Source: Streptomyces europaeiscabiei (GTDB lineage: Bacteria > Actinomycetota > Actinomycetes > Streptomycetales > Streptomycetaceae). Taken from it: a stretch of 64,000 bases of DNA. The notes below the pieces were generated by a model that did no database searches, had not been told where the DNA came from, and saw only the letters and a list, made by a program, of their open reading frames with translations. This document shows, piece after piece, positions 8,618-16,396 of the stretch (positions are counted from its first letter, which is position 1; every line of letters starts with the position of its first letter). A program made the position numbers and the translations under genes. The stretch lies in contig NZ_CP107841.1 of NCBI RefSeq assembly GCF_036346855.1, positions 1,240,001-1,304,000 of the forward strand. The letters are read 5' to 3'.

Positions 8618-8998
8618 CTACCACCAAGGGGTGCAGGTGATGCCGCTGACGGGGGAGGCGCTGGTCACCTGCGCGCAGACACGGAAGGCCCGACTCGCCG
8701 AGCTGCTGGTCGGGTAGGCCGGGGTCGTGATCCTGGCGCCCCTCGCGGTCGTGGTGAACGGGCCGCACTGGATACACGAATTCTTGCCGTCGTTGGTGAC
8801 ATCCATCCAGACCGATCCGATGGCACCGGCGCCCCATGTGCTGGAGTTGGTGCTCAGGACACCCCACCCCATCGCTCTGCCGCCGACGTTGCCGGTGTGC
8901 ATGTCGTAGGAGGCGACGGCCCACGGCCTGCCGCCGAAGTTGGCGATCACTGCCCCCGCCCCCGCCACACCGCGACCGCTGACGCAGCGTCGTGATCC
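8618..8998 (-). pseudogene. C-terminal fragment of a small secreted-type protein
   Basis: The frame reads GAGAVIANFGGRPWAVASYD, then NSSTWGAGAIGSVWMDV and ends with VSGITCTPWW. Ser/Thr/Gly-rich beta-type segments with a few cysteines (CIQCG, VCAQV, ITCTP) resemble small secreted actinomycete proteins. The frame runs upstream into the right IS inverted repeat at 9000 with no signal peptide and no credible start (only an unsupported GTG at 8968). It therefore appears to be cut by the IS end. Function unknown. Confidence 0.4.
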
Positions 8999-8999
8999 A

Positions 9000-9026
9000 T
9001 TACTGGGAAAGGCTCATTGTGAGACG
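9000..9026 (-). repeat. Right terminal inverted repeat of the IS5-like element
   Basis: TTACTGGGAAAG followed by 15 more bases; the reverse complement matches 5315-5341 at 23 of 27 positions. The pair encloses 3.7 kb instead of the roughly 1 kb expected for an IS5-family element. The following 9027-9218 is noticeably less GC-rich and shows no gene. Confidence 0.7.
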
Positions 9027-9218
9027 AGATCAGACCTTCTCCATATAAATGGCTTGCCCTTTAAGGGTGCCCACTCCATGCCGGAGCCCCAGCCTCTCGC
9101 CTCTCAGGAATTCCAGCATCCAGGGAACGTGATTTGAGCGAGGAGTCCAGAACGAGACGCAAGCCAAGCAGTATATAGCTGAGGCGCGCCGGAACTCTTC
9201 CCTGCCCGGAGGAATTCC

Positions 9219-9580
9219 ATGCGCAATCCGTCGCCAACTCCACCTGACTACATTCCGTCTCTTCCGGGGTCATCGAGCTCTCCACCGGAAGGGGGATCGG
9301 CCGCGGAGAGGTCGGGATATCAAAAATCCCTGAAGAATCGTCAGATCCAGATGATCGCGATCGGTGGCGCCATCGGAACGGGTCTCTTCATGAGGGCCGG
9401 GGCGGACGCCTGAACCAGGCGGGCCCGTCCCTCATCCTCATCTACGCCGTCTGCGGGTTCTTCGCTTTCCTCATGCTTCGGGCGATGGGCGAAATGATTC
9501 TGCACCGTCCGTCATCTGGGTAGGTTCGTCTCGTACGCCCGTGAGTTCTACGGCGAGAAGGCGGCGTACACCGCCGAGGA
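9219..9580 (+). pseudogene. Amino acid permease (APC family), truncated and frameshifted
   Basis: ATG at 9219 has an excellent ribosome site (GGAGG, six bases upstream). The first 64 residues end in [21 protein letters not shown] at a stop near 9411. Homology continues in another frame as [20 protein letters not shown] and [13 protein letters not shown], and after a further shift as YAREFYGEKAAY near 9535-9573. This is the first two helices of a GABA/D-serine/D-alanine-type permease. Two frameshifts and loss of the rest make it non-functional. It is a different gene from the intact permease at 11187-12605, whose first helix it resembles. Confidence 0.75.
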
Positions 9581-9960
9581 GGTCATCCCGGCGACCTGGA
9601 CCGGCACCACCGTCCAGATAGGTGGCGGCATCCATCTCCTGCTCACGGTCTTGAATCATCCGTGCCGCGACCTTCGCGCTGATCGACGTTTCGCATGAGC
9701 CAGTTGATGGCACCCCGCCGTGGTCGACGAACCAGATGACAGGTGCGTCATAGTGGGACGCGGAGCCTCCGATCGGAAAGCAGAGCAGGCGCGTAGTGAT
9801 CCAGGTCATCGCCTACGAGGTGTAGTCGGCCTTCGTTGAGATGGTGCTGAAGGCCCCAAGACAAATGAGTCTGGACTGCCGTAGAGCACCAGGTATTTGT
9901 TTCCCCTCGCCGATCCCCGTCCCTGATCCGCTGATGGGGACGTCGCTGTGGGCAAGGTAG
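9581..9960. other. No gene; decayed sequence after the permease relic
   Basis: This 380-bp stretch has many stops in all frames. A short IQVIAYEV run near 9800-9823 could be more of the decayed permease, but this is weak. No hairpin or promoter stands out. Confidence 0.3.
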
Positions 9961-11127
9961 TCACGCCCTGCTCGCCGACTCGTTGAGCGTTGTGTCGATC
10001 GACGATCGGCGGAAGTCGGTGCGCCAGGCGTCGATCACCTCGCCGTGGTTGTTGGTGACGAGGTACTCGGGCCACCGGTCAAATGCCGAGCACGGGTGCG
10101 AGATCCCGAACTCGACGACATCCGTCACCTCGAGATTCCGTGCGTCGGAGAGCACCGTGTGGTGGTCGTACAGCGCACTGACGCGTCCGTGGACATCCGC
10201 CTTCGCCTGTCCGGCGGCCGTGCTGGCGGACAGAAGGATCGGCGTCTGGGTGTCGTAGGGAAGGTCGCGCTTCCCGGCTCCGACCACGGCGGTGCCGTCC
10301 TCGGCGGCGGACACGACGACCGCGCGCACGGCCAGCGCTGGGACGAGGCCGGGAATCGGGCTCACCCGGGCGTAGACACCGTGATCGTGCGTGACGTAGC
10401 AACCGGACCTGAGCAACCGGATGGTGCCCGGAACGTCGTCGTTCATCGGGAGGAAGTCGACGACACGGTCAGGAAAGGCCGATCCACCCATCGAGTACAC
10501 TGGGCGGTCGGTCTCGAAGAGTCCGGCGACATCGAGGTAGACGTCGCGGACCCGGCGGCAGTGTTCGTCCACGGCCGCAAGCGTTTCGTCGGTCCTTGTG
10601 TTCGGGGCGACGCCCTCGTACCCGGCGACTCCCACGAGCCGAAGTCCGGGAGTCGCTCGGACGAGCTCCGCTGTGCGGCGGGCCTGCCTCGGGTCACGGA
10701 TACCGGTGCGGCCACCCGGGGTGCCAACGTCCAGAAGCACTTCAAGAGCGGGACCGTGCGCGCCGAACACCTGCTTCGCCGCGGCGATCCCGGCCGCGGA
10801 GTCGACGAAGCACCGGATGCTCCGTTCCGTCTCGCCGGTGAGCCAGGTCCGAAGTCGTGCCAGTCCGAACGGGTCGACGATCTGATTCGCGACGAGGACG
10901 GTGTCGTGTCCCCAGCCGAGCACGGTCGCGACCTGGTCGACGGTGGCCACGGTGACGCCGACGGCGCCGGCCGCGATCTGTCGTTCGATGATGGGAGCGG
11001 ACATCGTCGTCTTGACATGGGGGGCGAGCGCGACGTCATGGGTCTTGCACCAGTCGGCCATGACGCGGATGTTGTGATCGAGGGCGGCGGCGTCGAGACG
11101 CAGTTGGGGGTATGCGGCGGGAATCAC
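9961..11127 (-). CDS. D-threonine aldolase / D-serine dehydratase-like PLP enzyme (alanine racemase fold)
   Basis: A 388-residue fold-type III PLP protein. The Schiff-base lysine is in LAPHVKTTMSAPI near residue 39. The C-terminal HPCSAFDRW motif supplies the His and Cys that bind the metal in D-threonine aldolase and eukaryotic-type D-serine dehydratase. Family members either split D-threonine to glycine and acetaldehyde or deaminate D-serine through 2-aminoacrylate. It is the last gene of a minus-strand set with an amino acid permease and RidA. RidA removes 2-aminoacrylate, so D-serine deamination fits best (inference). The divergent PucR regulator probably controls the set. Confidence 0.82.
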   Translation of the reverse strand: MIPAAYPQLRLDAAALDHNIRVMADWCKTHDVALAPHVKTTMSAPIIERQIAAGAVGVTVATVDQVATVLGWGHDTVLVANQIVDPFGLARLRTWLTGETERSIRCFVDSAAGIAAAKQVFGAHGPALEVLLDVGTPGGRTGIRDPRQARRTAELVRATPGLRLVGVAGYEGVAPNTRTDETLAAVDEHCRRVRDVYLDVAGLFETDRPVYSMGGSAFPDRVVDFLPMNDDVPGTIRLLRSGCYVTHDHGVYARVSPIPGLVPALAVRAVVVSAAEDGTAVVGAGKRDLPYDTQTPILLSASTAAGQAKADVHGRVSALYDHHTVLSDARNLEVTDVVEFGISHPCSAFDRWPEYLVTNNHGEVIDAWRTDFRRSSIDTTLNESASRA

Positions 11128-11186
11128 GGCTGTTCCTTCGGGTGGCTGCTCGGCAGGGCGTCAGCGCCAGTGGACGGACTCACGGC

Positions 11187-12605
11187 TCACAGCGCGCTCG
11201 GTGCCCGGGCCGGCATGGGCTCCTCGCGGGCGGCGTTTCGCGACGACATCCGGTAGCCGCCGATGAGAACCGCTGCCCAGACCGGCAGGGCGTACAAGGC
11301 GATGCGCTGGCCCTCGTCGAACGCGAGGAGAACCGTCAGGGCTGCGAGGAAGGCGAGAGTGGCCCAGCACAGGGCCTTGGCGTAAGGGAGCCGGAACGTA
11401 CTCGCGGGTGCCTCACCGCGTTCGACGCGACGCCGGTAGACGAGGTGGCAGACGACGATGACCCCCCAGCTCCAGATTCCTCCCAGGGTGGCGACCGACG
11501 AGATGTACGAGAACGCCTTCTCCGGGACGATCGCGTTGACCGCGACGCCGACGAGCATCAGAGTGCCGGAGGCGATGATGGCGGCCGCAGGCACGTGACC
11601 ACGGCTGGTCTTCTTGAACACCTTGGGCGCGAGCCCGTCCGCGGCGAGCTTCTTGAGCAGGCGTCCGTTGCTGTACAGCCCGGCGCTGCACGCCGACAGG
11701 GCGGAGGCGAGGACAACGAAGTTCATGACGCCGGCGGCCGCGGGAAGACCGATCTGGGAGAAGCTCTTGACGAAGGGGCTCTCGTCCGCGCTGAACTGGT
11801 CCCAGGGGAACAGTGACATCAGCACGATCAGGGTGCCGACGTAGAAGATCCCGATACGCCAGGGTACGGAGTTGATCGCCTTCGGTATCACGGTCTCCCG
11901 GTCCTTGGTTTCGGCCGCGGTCATGCCGATGAGTTCTACGCCCTGGTAGGAGAAGACCACGATCTGGAAGGCCAGAAGGACCGCGAGCAGCCCGTGCGGG
12001 GCGATGCCTCCGTGATTCCAGAGGTTCTCGATCCCGCCTGTCCGGCCGGCTTCGCCGACGCCGAAGGCCAGGGCGAAGATGCCGCCGCCGATCAGGGCGA
12101 GGATGGTGACGACCTTGATCGATGCGAACCAGAATTCTGCCTCTCCGAAGAATCCGACCTTGGCCAGGTTCAATCCGACGAGTGCGAGCAGGGCGATCAG
12201 TGCCGTGAGGTATTGCGGCATCGACGGGAACCAGAACTTGACGAAGACCCCCGCCGCGGTGAGCTCGGCCATCCCGATGATGGTCCACGTGATCCAGTAA
12301 CCCCAGCCGGTGACGAAGCCATATGCGGGGCCCAGGAACTCGCGGGCATACTCGGCGAAGCTCCCCGAGACGGGCCGGTACATCAGCAGCTCGCCGAGGG
12401 CACGCATGATGATGAAGATGAACACACCGGTGACTGCGTAGACGCCGATCAGGGCGGGCCCGGCGTAGGAGATGCCTTTCCCGGATCCGAGGAAGAGCCC
12501 GACTCCGATGGCACCGCCGATCGCGATCATGCGGATGTGCCGCTTGTTGAGTCCTTGCGCGAGGCCGTCCTCGTTCGCCCCACCGGGGGAGCTGACGACT
12601 GTCAT
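11187..12605 (-). CDS. Amino acid permease (APC superfamily)
   Basis: A 472-residue, twelve-helix permease. The N-terminal [20 protein letters not shown] motif and the next helix are the substrate and sodium-site region of the amino acid transporter family (GABA, D-serine/D-alanine/glycine, aromatic permeases). FSYQGVELIGMTAAE is the conserved helix-6 motif. It lies between the D-threonine aldolase-like gene (59 bases downstream) and RidA (112 bases upstream), which points to import of a D-amino acid. The exact substrate is inferred from context only. Confidence 0.9.
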   Translation of the reverse strand: MTVVSSPGGANEDGLAQGLNKRHIRMIAIGGAIGVGLFLGSGKGISYAGPALIGVYAVTGVFIFIIMRALGELLMYRPVSGSFAEYAREFLGPAYGFVTGWGYWITWTIIGMAELTAAGVFVKFWFPSMPQYLTALIALLALVGLNLAKVGFFGEAEFWFASIKVVTILALIGGGIFALAFGVGEAGRTGGIENLWNHGGIAPHGLLAVLLAFQIVVFSYQGVELIGMTAAETKDRETVIPKAINSVPWRIGIFYVGTLIVLMSLFPWDQFSADESPFVKSFSQIGLPAAAGVMNFVVLASALSACSAGLYSNGRLLKKLAADGLAPKVFKKTSRGHVPAAAIIASGTLMLVGVAVNAIVPEKAFSYISSVATLGGIWSWGVIVVCHLVYRRRVERGEAPASTFRLPYAKALCWATLAFLAALTVLLAFDEGQRIALYALPVWAAVLIGGYRMSSRNAAREEPMPARAPSAL

Positions 12606-12717
12606 GATGTGTCCTCTTTCATGATCGGTATTCGGATTGAGGCGTTATGGGTCGACGGGGGCAGCCATGGCGGACCGCGCCGGGCGTCGCTAGGTCGGGT
12701 CCGGCTGGGTATGGGGG

Positions 12718-13242
12718 TCAGGCAACCTCGACGATGAGTTCGACTTCGACGGGGGCGTCGAGTGGCAGTTCGGCGACGCCGACAGCCGAGCGCGCGTGTG
12801 TACCGGCATCGCCGAAAACGCTCGCGAGCAGATTCGATGCGCCGTTGACGACGTCGGGCTGGCCGGTGAACTCGGCGGCGGAAGCGACGAACCCGGTCAC
12901 CTTCACGACCCGTACGACGGCGTCGAGGCCGACGAGGGCATCTATCGCGGCAAGTGCGTTCAGAGCGCATATTTCCGCTGCCCTCGACGCGTCCGCCACC
13001 GAAACGTCGCGGCCGACCTTTCCCGGTCGTTCGATCGATCCCCGCACCGACGGCAACTGGCCAGAGGTGTAGACCAGGTCACCGGCCCGTACCGCCGGAA
13101 CATAGACACCGATCGGCGTGACCGTCGACGGCAGTTGCAACCCGAGCGCGGCGAGGTTGTCCACCCATGACGACATCGACGACGCGGACGCAGTGCTCCG
13201 CGCGTGGTCGGATGCACCGTTGGTGGATGGTGTCGCGAGCAT
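12718..13242 (-). CDS. RidA/YjgF family enamine/imine deaminase
   Basis: ATG at 13242 is preferred (AGAAGG ten bases upstream), giving 174 residues; the frame is open to 13314 without a better site. DLVYTSGQLPSVRG and the C-terminal HARSAVGVAELPLDAPVEVE carry the family's conserved glycines, the substrate arginine and the final acidic strand. RidA hydrolyses reactive enamines such as 2-aminoacrylate, made by PLP dehydratases acting on serine or threonine. Its place with a D-serine dehydratase-like enzyme fits that duty. It is the first gene of the operon and divergent from the PucR gene. Confidence 0.85.
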   Translation of the reverse strand: MLATPSTNGASDHARSTASASSMSSWVDNLAALGLQLPSTVTPIGVYVPAVRAGDLVYTSGQLPSVRGSIERPGKVGRDVSVADASRAAEICALNALAAIDALVGLDAVVRVVKVTGFVASAAEFTGQPDVVNGASNLLASVFGDAGTHARSAVGVAELPLDAPVEVELIVEVA

Positions 13243-13406
13243 GTGAACACTGCCTTCTTTCGGGGTGGGGCTGTCTACGTGCATCAGCGTGCTGTGCGTC
13301 ACCACGACGTGCATCGTGCGGCTGCACCAATCACGGCCGATGAGTGGTGTGGATTCATGAACGACGTACCGTTGGGGCAGCGGGAAGCAAGCGGAGGGTG
13401 CCGATC
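13243..13406. promoter_or_regulatory. Divergent promoter region ridA-like / PucR
   Basis: A 164-bp gap between two divergently transcribed genes, where the PucR protein would be expected to bind. GTGCAT occurs at 13280 and again near 13311, but I see no clear palindrome. No promoter hexamers can be assigned with confidence. Confidence 0.4.
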
Positions 13407-15056
13407 ATGACCAGCCCTGGAGCCAGGCTCGACAACGTCGTGAGCAGGCTCGTCGGCACCCTGCTGGAGGTTCTTGCGGGGAGCGTCGACGGAAGTGCGT
13501 TGATCACGGACGTCGTCGTCGACGATCCGCGGGAACAGGCGCCGGTTCGCCCCGGGGCCATGCTTCTGTGCACCGCCGCCGACGTCCGAGATCTGCCGAC
13601 GTTGCTCGATCGTGCGGTCACACGTCAGGCGCCCGCCCTCGTGGTACGTGCGCCGCTGGATCTCGAGCCGGAGCTGCGTGCTCGCATCGAACGCAGCGGT
13701 GTGGTCCTGCTCGGCCTCGCCGGCGGAGCAACGTGGGCACAGTTGGTCGTTCTGCTCCGCTCGCTGCTCTCCAGCAGTGGGAGCGGTGAGGAACTGCTGG
13801 CCGGAATGCCCGCGGAAGACTCGTTCGCCCTGGCCAACGCGATCGGATCACTACTCGACGCGCCGATCACCATCGAAGATCGCGACTCACAGATTCTGGC
13901 GTTCTCCGATCGCCAGAACGAGGCTGATCAAACACGGATCGAGACGATTCTCGGACGGGGCGTCCCTCAGCACGCGCGCCTAGCGCAGGAACGAGCGGGC
14001 GTCTTCAAAAGGCTCTACGCCGGCGAGAAACCGATCTTCATCGACACCCCGCGGATCGAAGGAGTGCCAGGTCTTCCGCGCGTGGCGATTGCTGTACGCG
14101 CAGGTGACCAAGTACTCGGTTCGATCTGGGCGGCTGTCGCCGGGCCCTTGAGCGACGAGAAGGAGCAAGTACTCGTCGATGCCGCGAAAGTTGTTGCGCT
14201 GCAGCTGCTGCGGCACCGTATCGGTACGGACATCGACCGGCAGATTCGCGCGGACCTCGTCGCAACCGCATTGTCGGCAGACGCCCCGGCGTCGGGCGCG
14301 ATCGAGCGTCTTGGGCTTGCGCACCGGACCGTGGCGGTGCTCGGACTGTCCCTTCCGCATGGGAACTCGACCGACACGGCGGCCGCCGGGCAGACGCGAC
14401 GGCAGACCTTGGAACGGATCACCGACTCCTTCGCGTTTCACCTGTCGGTCGCGGTCCCCGGCGCGGTCGCCGCATTGGTCGGCGACGTGTGTTATGCGAT
14501 CGTGCCGACGCCGATCCGGAAAGGAAAAGAAGACGTCACGGCCATGGCCCAGCGAGTTTCGAACGATTTCCTCGACCGTGCACGGGGCAGACCTGGAGGA
14601 GTGGAGATCGGCATCGGCCGCGAAGTCTCGTCGTCCGATCCGGCCGACCTCGCCCGCTCGCGGCACGACGCGGACAGAACCCTACGTGTCCTGCGCCAGG
14701 AACCGGCCGGCCGAGTCGCCACGGTCGCCGACGTCCAAGTCGACGCACTCTTGCTGGAGATCGGTGACCAACTGCGCAACGAGGGCGGACTGCTGGACGG
14801 CCCCATCGCCCGGCTGCGTCACCACGATCGAGAAAATGGAACCACGATGACGGAAACCGTGGCTCTATGGCTCGACCACCTCGGCAACACCCTGAACGCG
14901 TCTGCGGCCATGGATGTACATCCCAACACATTCAGATACCGCCTTCGTCGGGCGGCAGAAATCGCGCAACTGAACCTGGATGATCCCGACGAGCGCTTTG
15001 CGGCGATGCTCGAGTTCCGGCTCACTCGGCAACGACCGTCCGCGGAAGACAGCTGA
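13407..15056 (+). CDS. PucR-family transcriptional regulator
   Basis: The start is ATG at 13407 with GGAGGG eight bases upstream, giving 549 residues; the frame is open to 13344 without a ribosome site. The central GGDEF-like/sensor region (SFALANAIGSLLDAPITIED and PRVAIAVRAGDQVLG) is followed by the C-terminal PucR helix-turn-helix, where ALWLDHLGNTLNASAAMDVH and then PNTFRYRLRRAAEI mark the DNA-binding motif. PucR proteins sense nitrogen compounds such as purines and amino acids. It is transcribed away from the RidA-permease-PLP enzyme set, its likely target. Confidence 0.88.
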   Translation: MTSPGARLDNVVSRLVGTLLEVLAGSVDGSALITDVVVDDPREQAPVRPGAMLLCTAADVRDLPTLLDRAVTRQAPALVVRAPLDLEPELRARIERSGVVLLGLAGGATWAQLVVLLRSLLSSSGSGEELLAGMPAEDSFALANAIGSLLDAPITIEDRDSQILAFSDRQNEADQTRIETILGRGVPQHARLAQERAGVFKRLYAGEKPIFIDTPRIEGVPGLPRVAIAVRAGDQVLGSIWAAVAGPLSDEKEQVLVDAAKVVALQLLRHRIGTDIDRQIRADLVATALSADAPASGAIERLGLAHRTVAVLGLSLPHGNSTDTAAAGQTRRQTLERITDSFAFHLSVAVPGAVAALVGDVCYAIVPTPIRKGKEDVTAMAQRVSNDFLDRARGRPGGVEIGIGREVSSSDPADLARSRHDADRTLRVLRQEPAGRVATVADVQVDALLLEIGDQLRNEGGLLDGPIARLRHHDRENGTTMTETVALWLDHLGNTLNASAAMDVHPNTFRYRLRRAAEIAQLNLDDPDERFAAMLEFRLTRQRPSAEDS

Positions 15057-15364
15057 CCCACCGGCGCGGGCGCGATCGCCGTACCGGTGGAGCCGAGGAG
15101 GGTCGGCTCTCACCGGGACGTCACCGTGCACCAGGCCTCCGGCCTGTACGTTGCCTCAATCAGCCGGGCGAATGTGGATATCTGGCCACTGACGCACACG
15201 GCCGACGGGGGCGACGGCACCGGCTGTGAGGGCGAGGTACGTCGCCCTCACCTTCGATGACGCTCCGGTCACACGCGCGAGATGGACGTACATACTGAGC
15301 ACTCCGGCCGCCCGCGGATTCCACTCGTGACGGTCGGCCACCCAGACGGGTCTCCGGCGGCGAA
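15057..15364. other. Gene-free stretch after the PucR gene
   Basis: No coding sequence is supported on either strand. A loose GC-rich inverted repeat near 15062-15095 (CGGCGCGGGC / CCGGTGGAGCC) could help termination but is weak. Confidence 0.3.
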
Positions 15365-15526
15365 TCAGTACGCGACGGTGATACGGCGCCGGGTCGGTGC
15401 GCTCTTCTCCACCTCGTCGACCAGCGCCACGGCGCAGTCCTCGGCACTGATGAAGCTGCTGCCGTCCTCCACGGTCAGCAGTTCGTCGCCGCCGAGCCGG
15501 AAGGTACCGGTGCACTCGCCAGGGCT
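15365..15526 (-). pseudogene. C-terminal fragment of an NAD(P)H-binding (NmrA/SDR-like) oxidoreductase
   Basis: About 53 codons survive, ending TRRRITVAY at a TGA. GTFRLGGDELLTVEDGSSF and ISAEDCAVALVDEVE are the last strand and helix of the NAD(P)-binding 'DUF/NmrA-like' oxidoreductases common in actinomycetes. The Rossmann N-terminus is gone; upstream sequence (15527-15673) shows no continuation. Such oxidoreductases are often paired with MarR or HxxR-type regulators, and a MarR gene lies just upstream. Confidence 0.6.
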
Positions 15527-15673
15527 ATGTCGTCCAAGAGGATCTTCGCAGAGGTACTCCGCTTGTTTCCGGATGCGCTTCAGGTCGGGAGAGGCTGGAG
15601 GGTGGCGCGAGGACGGGTCACGGTCGTGCGTGGCCCTGCACCGTGCCGCGCGCGGAGTGGGCCAGCAGCTTGG

Positions 15674-16093
15674 TCACGAGCTCGCGAGGATCAGCCGCTC
15701 GACCGGGGTGAGCGGCTCCACTAGGTCGGCGGTGACCTGCGGGACGTGCACGGCGAGGGCGCGTTCCATCCGTTCGCGACCCTGCTGAGTGGCTTCCAGG
15801 AGCGCGGCCCGGCGGTCGTCGGGGTGGGGGTGGCGGGTGAGCAGCCCGGCCTCCTCCATGCGGGCGATCAGACGGGTCAGCCCGCCCGAGGTGAACGACA
15901 AATCCTCGGCCAGGCGGGCGCTGGTGGTCCGGTTCTCCCGGTGGCGGGCCAGACGCAGGAGCACCCCGAACTCGGAACCGCCCAGTCCGGCGGCCTCACT
16001 GATGATGCGCTCGGCCCGTCCGCCGATCGCATCCGTCAGCCGCAGGATGTCGCCGTACAGGACGACTGCCTTGTCGTTCAGCTTCTCACTCAT
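15674..16093 (-). CDS. MarR-family transcriptional regulator
   Basis: A 139-residue protein from ATG at 16093; an earlier methionine at 16135 lacks support. The winged helix shows in TSARLAEDLSFTSGGLTRLI (recognition helix) and HPHPDDRRAALLE (wing). The C-terminus (VERLILASS) is shorter than usual and may be truncated. MarR proteins repress a neighbouring gene and release on binding a small aromatic ligand. Both neighbours are now broken (an oxidoreductase tail at 15365 and a Tat-signal stub at 16250), so its original target may be lost. Confidence 0.82.
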   Translation of the reverse strand: MSEKLNDKAVVLYGDILRLTDAIGGRAERIISEAAGLGGSEFGVLLRLARHRENRTTSARLAEDLSFTSGGLTRLIARMEEAGLLTRHPHPDDRRAALLEATQQGRERMERALAVHVPQVTADLVEPLTPVERLILASS

Positions 16094-16249
16094 GAAGCTG
16101 AAGATGCAGCTACTTTGAGCCTCTCCCCATGGCACATTAGTGAGGAATCATGCTGTATCACCAATCTTGAAGACTGGAATAAAGCTGCCGACACAGGTAT
16201 CTTTCCTTCCGGCCAGTGCACTGAAGCACCGCACTGAAGGGGAACGTCC

Positions 16250-16357
16250 ATGTCGGTCGGACGACGTCAGGTACTCGCCGCAGGTTCACTCATGGCCGCC
16301 GGGGTCACACTGGGCGCTGGAACGGGCTACGCCGCGGCGAACACGGTCCGCCCATGA
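16250..16357 (+). CDS. 35-residue Tat-type signal peptide stub
   Basis: ATG at 16250 follows a strong ribosome site (AAGGGGA, six bases upstream). The product begins MSVGRRQVLAAGSLMAAG, a twin-arginine (GRRQVL) export signal with a hydrophobic core and an AAA-type cleavage region, then stops after NTVRP. It looks like the N-terminus of a secreted enzyme whose body is lost; downstream sequence shows no continuation in any frame before 16397. It is divergent from the MarR gene and was probably its target. Confidence 0.5.
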   Translation: MSVGRRQVLAAGSLMAAGVTLGAGTGYAAANTVRP

Positions 16358-16396
16358 TCGTGTTACGAGCTCTGGGTGCGGCCAGGTGACGACCCA

